Below are positions 1-10,710 of a stretch of 64,000 bases of DNA, one piece after another. The notes under the pieces were generated by a model. The model was given only the letters and a program-made list of their open reading frames with translations, did no database searches and had not been told where the DNA came from. Origin of the DNA: Gonium pectorale. Taxonomy: Eukaryota; Chlorophyta; Chlorophyceae; Chlamydomonadales; Volvocaceae. Location of the stretch: assembly GCA_001584585.1 (NCBI GenBank), contig LSYV01000002.1, positions 521,446-585,445 of the forward strand, given 5' to 3'. Within the stretch, counting starts at the first letter, position 1. The number at the start of each line of letters is the position of its first letter. The position numbers were made by a program, and so were the translations under genes.

Positions 1-1943
1 AGGGGATGCCGGTGACAGGTGTCTAAGTACAGTAGATGCAACCTATGCAACCGGTGTATGAATCTAAACTTCCTTACCGGTACTCTAGTTCTTCTTCACA
101 CAGACAGACAGCAGGCAGAGAGATTTTTATCCGACTGTTACAGGACCCGACTCTTGGATACGGACTCAACCGGTCTGAAAGCTCCGGGACCACTGATACC
201 ACTGCCCACACAACAGCTACTCTGGGGCACCAGGCCTTTCCGATCCTGTCCAGCAGGCTATGTACATCACTCCTACCCGTGTAACAGCCCACAATCCACC
301 TGTAATTGTGCTGCCGCTGCCGCCCAGGGCCGTCACCGCTGAGGACCCCCCTTATCACCAACCCGAGGAGGAGACAGACTGGATCGCCGTGACCGACGAT
401 GAAAACCGACGTGGCGAAGAGGTGGGCGGGCGGAACCCCGACAAGGAGCGAGGAGCAGTCCGCTGTGGACAGAGGACGATTCTAAGAGGGAGATGCAGCT
501 GCTTCAGCGGTAACTGATCGACTAAGGGAGCTACGCAGTGGGTGCGTGGGCGGGTTGTTCGCCATGGGCGCCGAGAGGGTGGACAGCTGAGCGGCATCGA
601 ACGCATGCAGTTTGGGGGTTGCTTGGGCTTCGCTAGCAGCTGCGACCCGCGTTGGGTGCGTTGCAGCCGAGACCGAGAGATGGTTCCTCACATTGAATGC
701 GGCTTGATGCGTGGTGTTGCTACGATGTGCTACGATGGTACCCATGGGTCAGTATTGAGCCGGTCAAGCATGGGGCGCGCAACGAGCTGGTGCCTTGCTA
801 CGTGTCGTCGGCATCTGGCTCTTTTACCCCTCACAGCAGTCGGCTGGCCGCCGGGATGGTGATGGTTGTGAGGTGGCTTGTGAAACTCCTTTGCCGTACA
901 TCCACCACTGTCCTTGCTTCGGTGCCGGGCAAGTGGAACTAGTGCTTGGATGGGCTGGGCTGTCCCGAGGCCAGCACCGGTATTGCGTTGTCGTGCTGAG
1001 GCGGCTGCGCCCGTCCACGAAAGCGCCGCTAGTGGCCTTGTACACTGTCGTACGTATGTACCGTACAGTGCCGGGGGTCCAGCTCCTGGACATGTGTCAC
1101 TGCTGCAGAGGGATGGGCTCCGACCTACGAGCGAGTCGGTTTGGCCGCTCGGCTCAGAGACGACTCTACAAAGGCCCCATCCCTGCGCATCACCGGCTTT
1201 GCGTCTTGCGCGCGCGCCCACGGCTGCCAAAAGTAGGCATCAGGCCTCGTGCACATCATGTCAGGCGCTGAAGTGGGGTAGAGATGGGGACCATGACCCG
1301 CTCCCCCAACCCAATGTTCCCATTCTGTCCATGCCCCCCCCCCGGCTCTGACGGACGTGTAACCTGAAACCCTGTGATGTCACGGTTCCAGCACACGGTG
1401 TAATGGCCGATGTGCTCGCATCGTAAGCTCTGGAGCCATCGAATCAAGAGCGCGCCAGCCAGGGCGCGGCAGGGGTGCTTCCGCGCCCCGAGGCCGCGCG
1501 CAGGCACAGCGGTGTGCCAGCAGCGAGCCCGCCCTCCCGGTACCGAACCGGTGTGCACACACCAGCGGACAGCCAGAAGCGGAGAACACCGGACGTCCGT
1601 GCACAGTGCATTTGGGGCAACGGGTGAATCGCACGCTGCGGACGGACGCGGAGGTGCCGACGGCCGCGGAGATGCACGGGTGCGCGGGTGTCTGGGTGGG
1701 GGACATCGCGTCGGCTACCACGCCGTGCGGTGGCGTGACGCTTGGAAGGCGCCGGTCATGGAGGGCCCCCGGTGGGAGCATGTGGTGCACGGGGCATGCG
1801 CTGTTGCCCGGGCACACACACCGTATGCTGGTATGCAGTGTGTTACGGAGCCAGGCTGTCCGGCGTGCAGTACGAGACGCCTCCAGTGGCCACTCCACTC
1901 CCGGATTCGGGCCGTGCCGTTGCCCCCGATGCCCCAAACCACA
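1..1943. other. No gene recognised; diverged repeat near 70-260
   Basis: I see no protein family or convincing exon here. Long GC-rich open frames around 1400-2350 overlap each other on both strands and look like chance frames over the 3' end of the SET-domain gene. Bases about 150-215 resemble 4607-4670, sharing the stretch around GACCACTGATACCAC, so a diverged copy of a dispersed repeat lies at the window edge. Confidence 0.4.
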
Positions 1944-4041
1944 TCACGACACAGCGGATACATCAGCGTGGGGCAGCCCCCTGGGGCCGCTGCCGTTGCA
2001 GCCGCAGCAGCGCGGCCAGGTCCGCGCCCCGCCGCCCGACCCCCCCGCCCCGGCCCCCAACCCCAGCTCCCGCCCCAGCGCCTCCTCCGCGCGCCGCATC
2101 GCGCGCAGCAGTATCCGCATGTGTGGGATCCGCCGCTGCAGCGCCAGGCCACCGCACGTGAGCCGATTGGAAGGGGGGGGTGCGGCAAGCCGCCAGGCGG
2201 GCGCACGAGTCGGCGACGGGGTGAGATACGCAGCACAGGGGCGAAACGCGCGTGACTGGCACCGGCTCTTTCGCGCACAGCAGCCGCCTGCTGAGGAGAA
2301 CGGTACCTTGGTGAGCGCTGCAGAGAGGGGAGCGCCTTCGCAGTAGCGGTAGTGTGAGCTCTCGACCTACTCACCTCGCCAGGGCAATGCTTCTTACTAT
2401 GGATGGTGCCGTGAACCCCGCTCGCGCCGGCTCTCTTATCCTCACCCGTGAGCTTGCCCCGAGACGCGACGCAATAACTGCGTGCCGCCCATCCCACCCC
2501 GCCGTCCTCGCTAATCATGTATGCAAAATTTGCCGTAAGGCCCTGTCCGACCCTTCATCTGCTCGCTGACGCGCTCCCCGGCTGCCATCAGGTGACCGCC
2601 GCTGCTCCGCTCCGCCGGTGTGGCGGAGCAGAAGCGCAGGAGGCGCAGCAGCTGCCAGCTGGGGGCGCCGTCGGCGTGCAGGGAGCACTTTGCGGCCGGC
2701 GGCGGCGGGTCCAGGCCGTGCGCGGCAGCGGCCGCCAGGGCGACGGGCGGCAGCTGCTGTAGCAGCAGCTCAGCATCCAATAGGGCGGTGTCGTGAGGGC
2801 TATCCTGTGTGCGGGCAACGGCGGGTTGGGGTGCCCGTTTGCTTGAGGGGACACCCCTTCTGTTGCACCGCGCTCCACGAGTAGTTGACTGCATGCCCAC
2901 ATGGTGGAATGGTTGAAGTCATACAGGGCGGACGCACCCGAGGTTCCGAGGCCGGCTGGCCGCCTCTGACTCACCACCCTCTTCCACTCCTGTCTGGAAG
3001 ACGCCGCGGAGCCCTCAGATCCAGATCCAGAGCAACTCCTGCGCAGGAAGCCTTCAGTCGTATTGCCGTGTGCTTTTTACCTCACTGGCTCCGTGACTCG
3101 AGTGCATGTTGCACCCCACCCGGCAAGGCCCGAACGCACCCACCTCCAGCACGAACCCATAGTGCTCCAGCAACTCCAGGTTCGTGTGGCGGCCGTAGCA
3201 AAGGAACACCTGCTCGCCGGCGCGGTACGGCCGCCGTACGACTATGCAGTATTACTGCCCATGCTCGTCCCATATTCCGTCGCCGGCAATGCCGTTGCTG
3301 GCCTCCGCCGCACCACCGTCCGAGCCGCTGCGCCCCTCCGTCGAGCGCCCTCCCCAGAGTCCGGGATGTTCGCGGCCGCGACCGCACCGCCGCACCTCAC
3401 CCAGCCTCTGCAGCACCGGCAGCGCGCGCCGCCACTCCTCCCGGCTCCCGCGCCCCCTCCGGCGCCGCCTCCGCCGCCTCCACGGCGCTGCGCAGCTGCA
3501 GCGCGGCCGCGTCCGCGGGCGCAAAGTTGGGCAGGGAGGTGTAGCTGCGCGGCAGCTGCCGCAGGTACGGCGCCCAGAACGAGCCCGCGTCCTTGGACAC
3601 CTTGTGCAGCAGGTGGCATGCCAGCAGCTGCTGCGGCGTCAGGCCGCCGTCGGGCTGTGAAGGAGGAGGGGGAGCGGAGCCACTGGCGGCGGCGGCGCCC
3701 GCCACAGAGCTGCGGGTCCCGGCGGACGCTTCGGCTGGTGAGCAGTAGGCGCTCCGGCACTCGGAGGACCACCTCGCCTGCATATCAGCAGTACGATAAA
3801 AACCGATGGGTTACGATGCGAGAGAAAACATTTGGAGGCGCGGCACTGAATGGTAAGGAAGGAAGGATGGAGAGGAAGAAAAGGCGGAACGGCGCGCGCC
3901 CGGGCGCTCGGTAGCAGGGTCCCACGAGTCCTTTACCCGCTTGCAGGTCGCGCGTGGCGACGATGCCGCGCCAGCCCTCCTCCACGAAGCCGGCAGCTAT
4001 GCCTTTGAGGACGATGCCGTGGCGCTCGCACCAGGCGTGAG
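1944..4041 (-). CDS. SET-domain lysine methyltransferase (SETD3/SETD6/Rubisco LSMT-like), possibly broken
   Basis: Family role: SAM-dependent protein lysine methylation. Exon 4041-3937 encodes WCERHGIVLKGIAAGFVEEG followed by WRGIVATRDLQ, the usual start of the SET domain. It splices in phase into 3777, giving GEVVLRVPERLLLTSRS. The same stretch then continues only in another frame (LTPQQLLACHLLHKVSKDAG, then FWAPYLRQLP) and changes frame again before EEWRRALPVLQRLG near 3430-3410. Exon 3241-3144 carries the SET signature (RAGEQVFLCYG, then NLELLEHYGFVLE). Exon 2804-2552 begins DSPHDTALLDAELLLQQLPP, the start of the Rubisco-LSMT-type substrate-binding domain. A C-terminal exon ends at 1944 after RRIPHMRILLRAMRRAEEAL. 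The middle SET segment (WxWAxxTVxSR to the Asn of the catalytic pocket) was not found, and the first exon or start codon is unresolved. It is either a pseudogene, an error-bearing assembly, or a gene with unrecognised small introns. Confidence 0.62.
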
Positions 4042-4544
4042 CTGTGGGTCCGCCGTGCGTCCGCCGTCACCCGTTGGATCCGGCTTGCCTCATCGCGTAG
4101 GTCGGCAGCAATGTAGCAGCTCCAGCGAATATGCATGTGTATCGTGCAGCAAGCACACAAGTTGTGCAGCGGCGGTCTCCGAAACCAAGCACGGTTCGTG
4201 TCACTGTCCTTCGTTTTGAGGTGTTGGCAGCTAGAAAAGCGCAAGGGCTACTACTGGAGCTGGTGGAGAGAACGACTTCTAAGGCCAAACGCCATGTGGT
4301 CGCCCAATTGAAAGCAAGATGCGGAAGGAGCGGCAAGCTGCATTGCGCAGGGATAGTGCAAACGTTCGGTCCTCGCAAAACAAAATGTGTGGGTGTGGGT
4401 GTGTGGGTGCGGGTGTGGGGGGGCCTCCGATGGGTGTGGGGGGGCAGGCCACAAACGGGGCGACGAGGACAACAATCCTGTCACGAGGAATCAGGGAACG
4501 ACCTGGCTGGCAGAGTGCACTAGGAGCGAGCGAACCGAGGACCA
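4042..4544. other. Upstream region of the SET gene with a GT-rich tract
   Basis: No convincing exon was found, although the first exon of the SET-domain gene should lie here or just above. Bases about 4384-4445 form a GTGTGGG/GGGTGCGGG simple-sequence tract. Confidence 0.4.
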
Positions 4545-4790
4545 CTTTTTTCCGATGTGAACGGTTACAGAGATGAGGGACCAGAGTCGGCTCTGGGTCA
4601 CCTCGACACTGGGGTACGGACCCTTCCGGTCCGAAAGGTCTGTGACCACTGATACCACCGGCCCATCTCCAACGGCAGCCAATCTCAGACAGACAGACTT
4701 TGTCACAGTACCCCCGACGCTGGGGGACCCGGCCTGCCACCGGTAATTTACTGCGAGAGTACGGGCAGCAAGGCAGCACCGGCAGACAAA
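4545..4790. repeat. Dispersed repeat family D, copy 1
   Basis: Two parts recur elsewhere in the window. Bases 4607-4670 (TCCGGTCCGAAAGG... GACCACTGATACCACC) match about 150-215. Bases 4722-4776 (GGGGACCCGGCCTGCCACCG, then a TACGGGCAGCAA-type stretch) match 55204-55258. No coding capacity or terminal structure was recognised. Confidence 0.55.
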
Positions 4791-4949
4791 CCAAGCAATG
4801 AAACAGTGGCCTAGTGCTTAACCCACGCTTAACGCAGTCAGGGGGCCCGCGGCTGGGCATGGAAGAATACCCACACACGGGCCGTGCACATTAGAGGCCC
4901 GCCACCCAACGAGTCCAACCATGTCTGTAAACATTAACCCGCACCATCC

Positions 4950-6890
4950 CGGAGCTGGTCCCCACCACGAGCGGCAAAAAGCACATACCGGTCGACAGGC
5001 CCACACACAGGTATCAAGCAAGGAGGCAAACAACAAGGCAAAACGAGGGAGACTCCGCGCAGTGAAGGCGTCCAGCCACGACCGGCAGGAAGGGGTGCCC
5101 AGCAGACACACCATCCCAGCCCTTCCGCGGTAAACCGAGGTCAGCGAAGTCTCGCAGCAGGGACCAAAACTTCACCATTACACATGCCTGCATCGCAGCA
5201 AGGACAGCGGCAGCCGAACCCGGGCCGGAAGGGGTGAACGGCCGACGCGCGCGCACAGAGCGCCGCGCCCACTCCAGGCTGTTGAGCACCGCCAGCACCG
5301 CCACGTCCCACACACAGCTTACCACCCGACCCTCGTCTGTCGGGACACCCAGCCAGAGGTGCGCTCGCTGCATCTGACAGTGGCACCGGTCCTCAACCAC
5401 AGGATGCAACCCCACGGCGATGGGGCAGGCCCAGAAATGGTGCATGCGTGGGAAGGCCTCAGCCTCCGCGGCCCCACATACAGGCACACCGCTCCGGCAG
5501 CACGGTTGGCAAGTACGAACTACCCGGCATTGGAACCCCGTAAATGGCCAGCCGCCAGGACGCTTGCTTGTGCTTGGGCTTCCACTTGACTTGACGCTAG
5601 GGCCGTGGGAAGGCCGACCGAAGGGCAGCCCCAAAGCCTCCCGGACGTACGCAGCATGCCAGGCCCCCTGCTGCCGCGCCAGGTCCCCAAGCTGCAGCTG
5701 GGTGCCGGCCCTGACCGTAAAGGTCGTGAGGCGCATCACCGTGGCACCGGACAGCCGCCAGCCCAGGAGGAGGGCAGCAACCTCGTCCGGGGAGGGTGGG
5801 GGGCAGGCGGCGGACCAGGCTCCGCCAGGCGCTCAAGGGTAAGGCGGGCGGCAGTGAGCCAGGCCGGGGTGATGTCGGAGAGAAGGGACGAGACGGCTGC
5901 GCGCGCATAGCTGCGGTCCTGCAGGGCGCCGTGCGCGACCCCAGAGGGCGGGAGCTCGCGGCGCAGCAGAGCACCCCAGCGGCCAGGCAGCACTGCCAAG
6001 ATGCCGAAACCGGCCTCGGCGGCCAGAGCCTGACGGCGCTAGCTCCTCCTCGAACGCCGACAGAGCTGCGTCCACCTGCACGGCATCGCCGACGGTGAGC
6101 AGGCGACAGCAGTCGGAGAGAGGGCCGTGTAGCGCCTCCAGCCCAGGCCGGCGGCCCACCGTGCCCGCATTGGGGAGCAACGGGTTGCCCCGCAGCGGCG
6201 CATTGTTGCACCATTCGCCTGGCACGAGCGGTGGTTCCGCTACGTTGGAGAGCGGGGTACGGTGGCTGAGGGCGGGCGGTGGTGAGGCAGAGAATATCGG
6301 GGGCCAGGCTAGGCCGGCCGCCAAGCCAGGGGCCGGCGGGCCGGGCGGTGAGGACGGCCAGGGGTCCGAAGGAGGGTGGAGGACTGTGAGATAGGCTGCC
6401 AGCATCCGCTGCCAGGGAGCACAGACGGCAGGGGTACGGCCGGCAGACCGGGCGAATGCGAGGCTCCATTCAGCATGGCGGATGTGCACGTGCTGCCGCA
6501 GGGGCAGGACGCTGAAGCCGCCAGTGGTGGGATGGCCAGGGAGAAGGCGGAGGGGCACTCCGTTGAGTTGCCGCTGGGAGTCGTCCGGCCCTAGGCCGCG
6601 GTCAACCACCTTGGATGTCTGGGCCAGGATGCCGTCCAGCACGGCGTCCGGGGGGAGACCGGAGTTCTCCATGTGGTAGGTTGCTGTATGGAGGGCGTAG
6701 GAACCAGCTGCTGTGGCTTGGCCAAACATGGAGAGGTGCAAACGGGGGAACCTCCTGGAGCTGACGGCGGGCGGTGGCCATGCAAGTATCCCAGGCGAGG
6801 ATCGGGGGTGCAGGGGGGGGGTTGGTGAAGGGGATTCCGAGCGCCACCTAGGAGCGGACAACCCGGAGGCCAGTCCCCACTTCGCCACTT
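4950..6890 (-). mobile_element. Decayed non-LTR (LINE-type) retrotransposon, 3' part of the reverse transcriptase ORF
   Basis: Read on the minus strand, pieces in different frames look like the region downstream of a LINE reverse transcriptase. Around 6600-6380 there is a Gly-rich thumb-like stretch (LPGHPTTGGFSVLPLRQHV, then HIRHAEWSLAFARS). Around 6240-6180 there is VPGEWCNNAPLRGNPLLPN. Around 5520-5400 there is a Cys/His knuckle (VPVCG ... MHHFWACPIAVG). This is followed by HLWLGVPTDEGRVVSCVWD and LAVLNSLEWARRSV, the type of tail seen in green algal LINEs. The frame changes at least twice (near 6000 and 5740) and no polymerase catalytic core is present, so the copy is 5'-truncated and inactive. 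Borders are approximate. I rely on motif pattern, not on a database match. Confidence 0.6.
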
Positions 6891-7745
6891 CTTCACTTCC
6901 AATTTCCCAACTGCCCTGCTTCCGAATTCCGAACTCCCCCGCTTCCCAACCACCTCAGCCCGCTTCACCACTTCACCACTTCACCCCTTTTAATTCCGAA
7001 TTTTCCCGCTTCCGAATTCCCCACTTCCGAATGCTACTTCCCGGGACCGGCGGGTCCCGGACTCCAGTCCACACGTCCTGGCTTCATGTGGAGCAGGCAG
7101 GCAGCCCCTGTTCACAGGGCCCCACTCGGCGGCTGCCTCTGGTTTGCACCCACTCCCGCCCGCTTCCACCCACGTCCAAACTCCTAATTCCCCCAGATCC
7201 CATTTACCTCCCGAGTTCCCGCCACTTCGCCGACTTCCCCACGTCCCAAATTCCGCGCTTTCCCACTTCCCAACTTCCCCGCCCGCACCCACTCCCACCC
7301 ACTTCCCGATTCCGGATTCCAGTTTCCGCGCTTCTGAATTTCAAATTCTGAACTCCCCCACATCCCCACTTCAACTCACTTCCCCACTTCCAAATCCCGA
7401 ATTTTGAATTCGATCCCGGATTCCCACTTTTCAACGCTGCCCCGCTGCCCCACTCCCCCACTTTCCCCTCTTGCCCACGTCAAGTCCCAACTTGTCCCAA
7501 CATTGTTGGCTGCCCTGCTTGCACCGCGGCACCCGGGCTCCCGGGTTTCCCACGTCCCCACTTCCGAATTCCGAATTCCGAATTCCGCACTTCGTTCCCC
7601 ACTTACTTCAACCCAATTTCCCCACTTCCTCACTTCCCCACTTTCAAGTTCAGCACTTCTGCACTTCCCGACCTCATTCCCCGCTTCCCCGCTGCAAATA
7701 AAAAAGCTGGGGTATGGTGGGATCGAAACTAAGGTCATAAAATGA
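6890..7745. repeat. Pyrimidine-rich minisatellite-like tract (CCCACTTCC / GAATTCC units)
   Basis: The plus strand is dominated by C and T for about 850 bases. It is built from irregular repetitions of CCCACTTCC, CCGAATTCC and CTTCCCAAC-type units, with a run of GAATTCC units near 7561-7590. No regular unit length is held. It abuts the 5' end of the retrotransposon fragment. The inverse pattern (GGGAAGTGGGG) briefly appears on the plus strand at 7742-7840, as if the tract ends in an inverted piece. Confidence 0.7.
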
Positions 7746-10710
7746 GGGCCGGGGGAAGTTGGAGAGTTGGGAAGTGGGGATCGAAGTCAGGAAATGGGCG
7801 GGGAAGGGCGGAACTGAAAGTGGGGAAGCGGCGCGGTACGAGAGCGGTCAGTCAGGAAGCCCAGCTTTTGCCAGGCGCAGGGGGCGACAACTCCAATCCC
7901 CGACCCCTGTTGCGACGATGCGTAGGGTACCGGTGCCGCAGCAGCCCGTGAGCCGGCTATCCGCTGCCCGCTGGGCAGGACCGTTGACCAGCCCGCTGGG
8001 CAGCCAGTCACGTCGGCTTGACGGGGGCTCTGCTCCGCGTCGGGCTAGCTGCATCATCAGCATCACTCTCCTCTTGAGGTTCCGGCATCTATCGCTACAG
8101 CCAAGTTGGGGCTGGCTGCAACCCCTGCTGCTGGACCTCGGAGCCCGCCGCCCGCATGCATTCCCGCGAGCCTCCGCGCCCGCAACAGAGCCGGCACCTG
8201 CTGCCTTCGTCCCCCGTTGCGATGCCCACGGCCGCCGGTGGCCCCGGTGCTGACGCTACAGCCACGGCTACAGCGCCTGGGAATACTCATCGGTAAAGCC
8301 GCCAGGTGCGCTGACCGCTCGGCTGAGGATGGAAGCCCGGTCGCTGGGAGCAAGGGGCTGCTGCGGCTGTCCCGCGCCCCGGACCCCCGGGTGGGGCAGA
8401 CCGCAGACTCGTTTCGGCTCAGACCAGACTCTAAGCGTGACTCTAAGCCCAGCCGAATTGCCTCTGCTGGCTCCCGCCGGAGCTCGCTCCAGAGGCAGGG
8501 TCTCCGCAGGTGCCGGGATGGATGTGTGTCAACCGGACCTTCATGTCTCTCCGAATTTGCAGGCTGGTGCCCGCCGCGGGCCTGTTCGTGTCATCCAGAG
8601 CGCAACAGCAGATTAATCCCAACTGGGCTGCCCTCAACTGCTACAGTGGCCATCTGTCGCCCAGCCGGCGCTTTGATTACACTCCCATTGGGTGGGCCCG
8701 GCTTGGCTGCGCCGGCTGCTGCATACATCAGCTTCATACGGCTTGGTGGCAGTAGCTGCCCGGACGGATAGGTGACTTTTTTCTGTGGAAAAGATACAAG
8801 CGGAGAGGCGAGAAAGGGCGCAGACAACGGGAGGGATGATGGCGATGCACGCGTGCGTGCGGTGGCTGTCGGGAAGCGCTGGCAGCGCGTGGACTCGTGC
8901 AGCTGCTGCCGAAAATGCCGGGCCCGAGCGCGGCCTGCTACCGCGGCTCTGCGGCCACGCGGGTACCACTCCGCCGCTCTGGGGCGGATTTGGCGGGTCC
9001 CCTTACCTTCGCCTATAGCTTTCATCACCTTTGCATACTTTCGTTAATTAACATGTTTTGAGGCCACGGCATGCGAAAGCGCGTCACAGGGCGAACATGT
9101 TGGTGTTTTGGCCCCTAAGTACCAAGAGACGCCTTGTAAAGCTGTAAATCTTGTTCTACACTCCTCAGACGCTGTGCACAAAGGCTCTTTTGCAAGGAAA
9201 ACCACAAATTGCCGCCAACTGTCGCTAACTGCCGCTCTGCTGGAAGGTAGATTTAAGCCCCAATAAAGCGGGAAGACCACGTTTGTAGGTTCATATATTG
9301 TTTGGGATAAATATTTCCGTGTGGCGCCCTCAATGAGACCTCCGCCTCGCGAAGCGCAGGCTGTTTGGGCCGCCCGCTTCATTCCAAAGTCCGTGAGCAC
9401 ACGCTTCGCTTTTGTGATGCTGTAATGATGCTATTTACATCTTATTATAGCGGGTGGAAGCGGTCAGCTGGCACCATGACCCACCGACCCGCATTGTGCA
9501 TTTGTCCACCCTAGGCTAACCCACTCGTCTGTTTGCAATGCGGAACGCATATCTGGACTGTACTCGTAAAACATCATCCAGTACGCTATTAATGGTTCAT
9601 TTTGGCGACTATTATGTTCGTCCCGCTGTGCCATACCCCCCGTACGGCAGCCCAGTTTTCGGTTAACAGATCAAATCTAACAAGAAAACTAACTAGACAG
9701 GCGGCTTCGGCGCTATCGAATTGTGGGAGGTATGGCCAGGTCAGCATCCTTGTTAGAGGTGATCGTAGTAGGGTAAAAGCCCGCGGAAGAAGGAGCTCCC
9801 CTAGACCCCGTCCAGCCGCCTAGTGGTACCCGCGTGTCTGCGGCTTGGATAGCTGCTGTAACTCGCATGCGGCCCAGGCAGCGGCTCTGCATCTGCAGCT
9901 GCCGCGGACTTGGCTCCCCATAGAATCTTCAATCCAGCTGCTTCACCAGCGCTCTGCTGACGACTAGGTCCTTACCTTCTGCTTAACACAATCCGACACA
10001 ACTGCCACCCACCCATGTGGGTTGAGCCACGGCGGGACTCCAACTACCGTTAGCTTGCCCGTCAAGCTACTCCTTTGCATACTTGCCCGGTCGCTCGTTG
10101 TCCGATGGCGAAGTGCCGGCGGGACCCATCCCAAGCGCGCGCTGACAGACGGCGCAACTGCGGGCGCAACAGCGGGTAGAGCGCGTGTACTGCAACCTAG
10201 AAAGATAGCTTTTGTTCCCACTGGTGCGGCAGCTGTACTTTGGGGTCAATAGGGCAGGGTTGGGTGGATGGCCCGAGGGAGTAGTCAACTGCGCACTTTG
10301 GTACGTCCGCACCCTTTCGGCACAACGATCAAGCATGCAGAAGGCAATAATATCAGTTTCCAATTGTATATTAGCTTCTGCTGAAGTCTTGCCTCAAGCT
10401 AAAGGCCGCGAGGTCGAGCTGCCGAAGTCCAACCGGAGACCACCATCACGTGAATGGTGCAGAGTTATTATGACTTAATCAGTATCATGCACGTTTTAGG
10501 GTCCAAGTGGCCGTGTTGTCAGTACCCGGGCAAAAACCTTGCCCTGCCTTTGACATGCGAGCGTAAGAACCATGCGCTTGTAGCAGTAAAAATTAAGAAG
10601 GTCTTGATGCATAACCGGGGAGCTCACATAAAGCCCCAACCGCCGTGCGTTCGCAGCAGTCGCCTATGAACTGTTTTCACGCTCCGAATTACTCTGCAGT
10701 GTGCATTGAG
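7746..10710. other. Intergenic region, no gene identified; weak exon-like minus-strand pieces
   Basis: No family was recognised. Minus-strand stretches about 8756-8610 (KLMYAAAGAAKPGPPNGSVI and onward, after a possible acceptor) and about 8620-8470 (DDTNRPAAGTSLQIRRDMKV) have some exon character but cannot be joined into a model. From 9040 to 10700 the base composition is noticeably less GC-rich and contains no convincing exons. Confidence 0.35.

Noticed and set aside
1410..2346. Overlapping long plus-strand frames, 246-281 codons
   Set aside because: They are antisense to the 3' part of the SET-domain gene, have Arg/Pro/Ala-rich random composition and match no family; chance frames in GC-rich DNA.
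3063..3914. 283-codon plus-strand frame
   Set aside because: Shadow of the SET-domain exons on the minus strand, which carry recognisable motifs.
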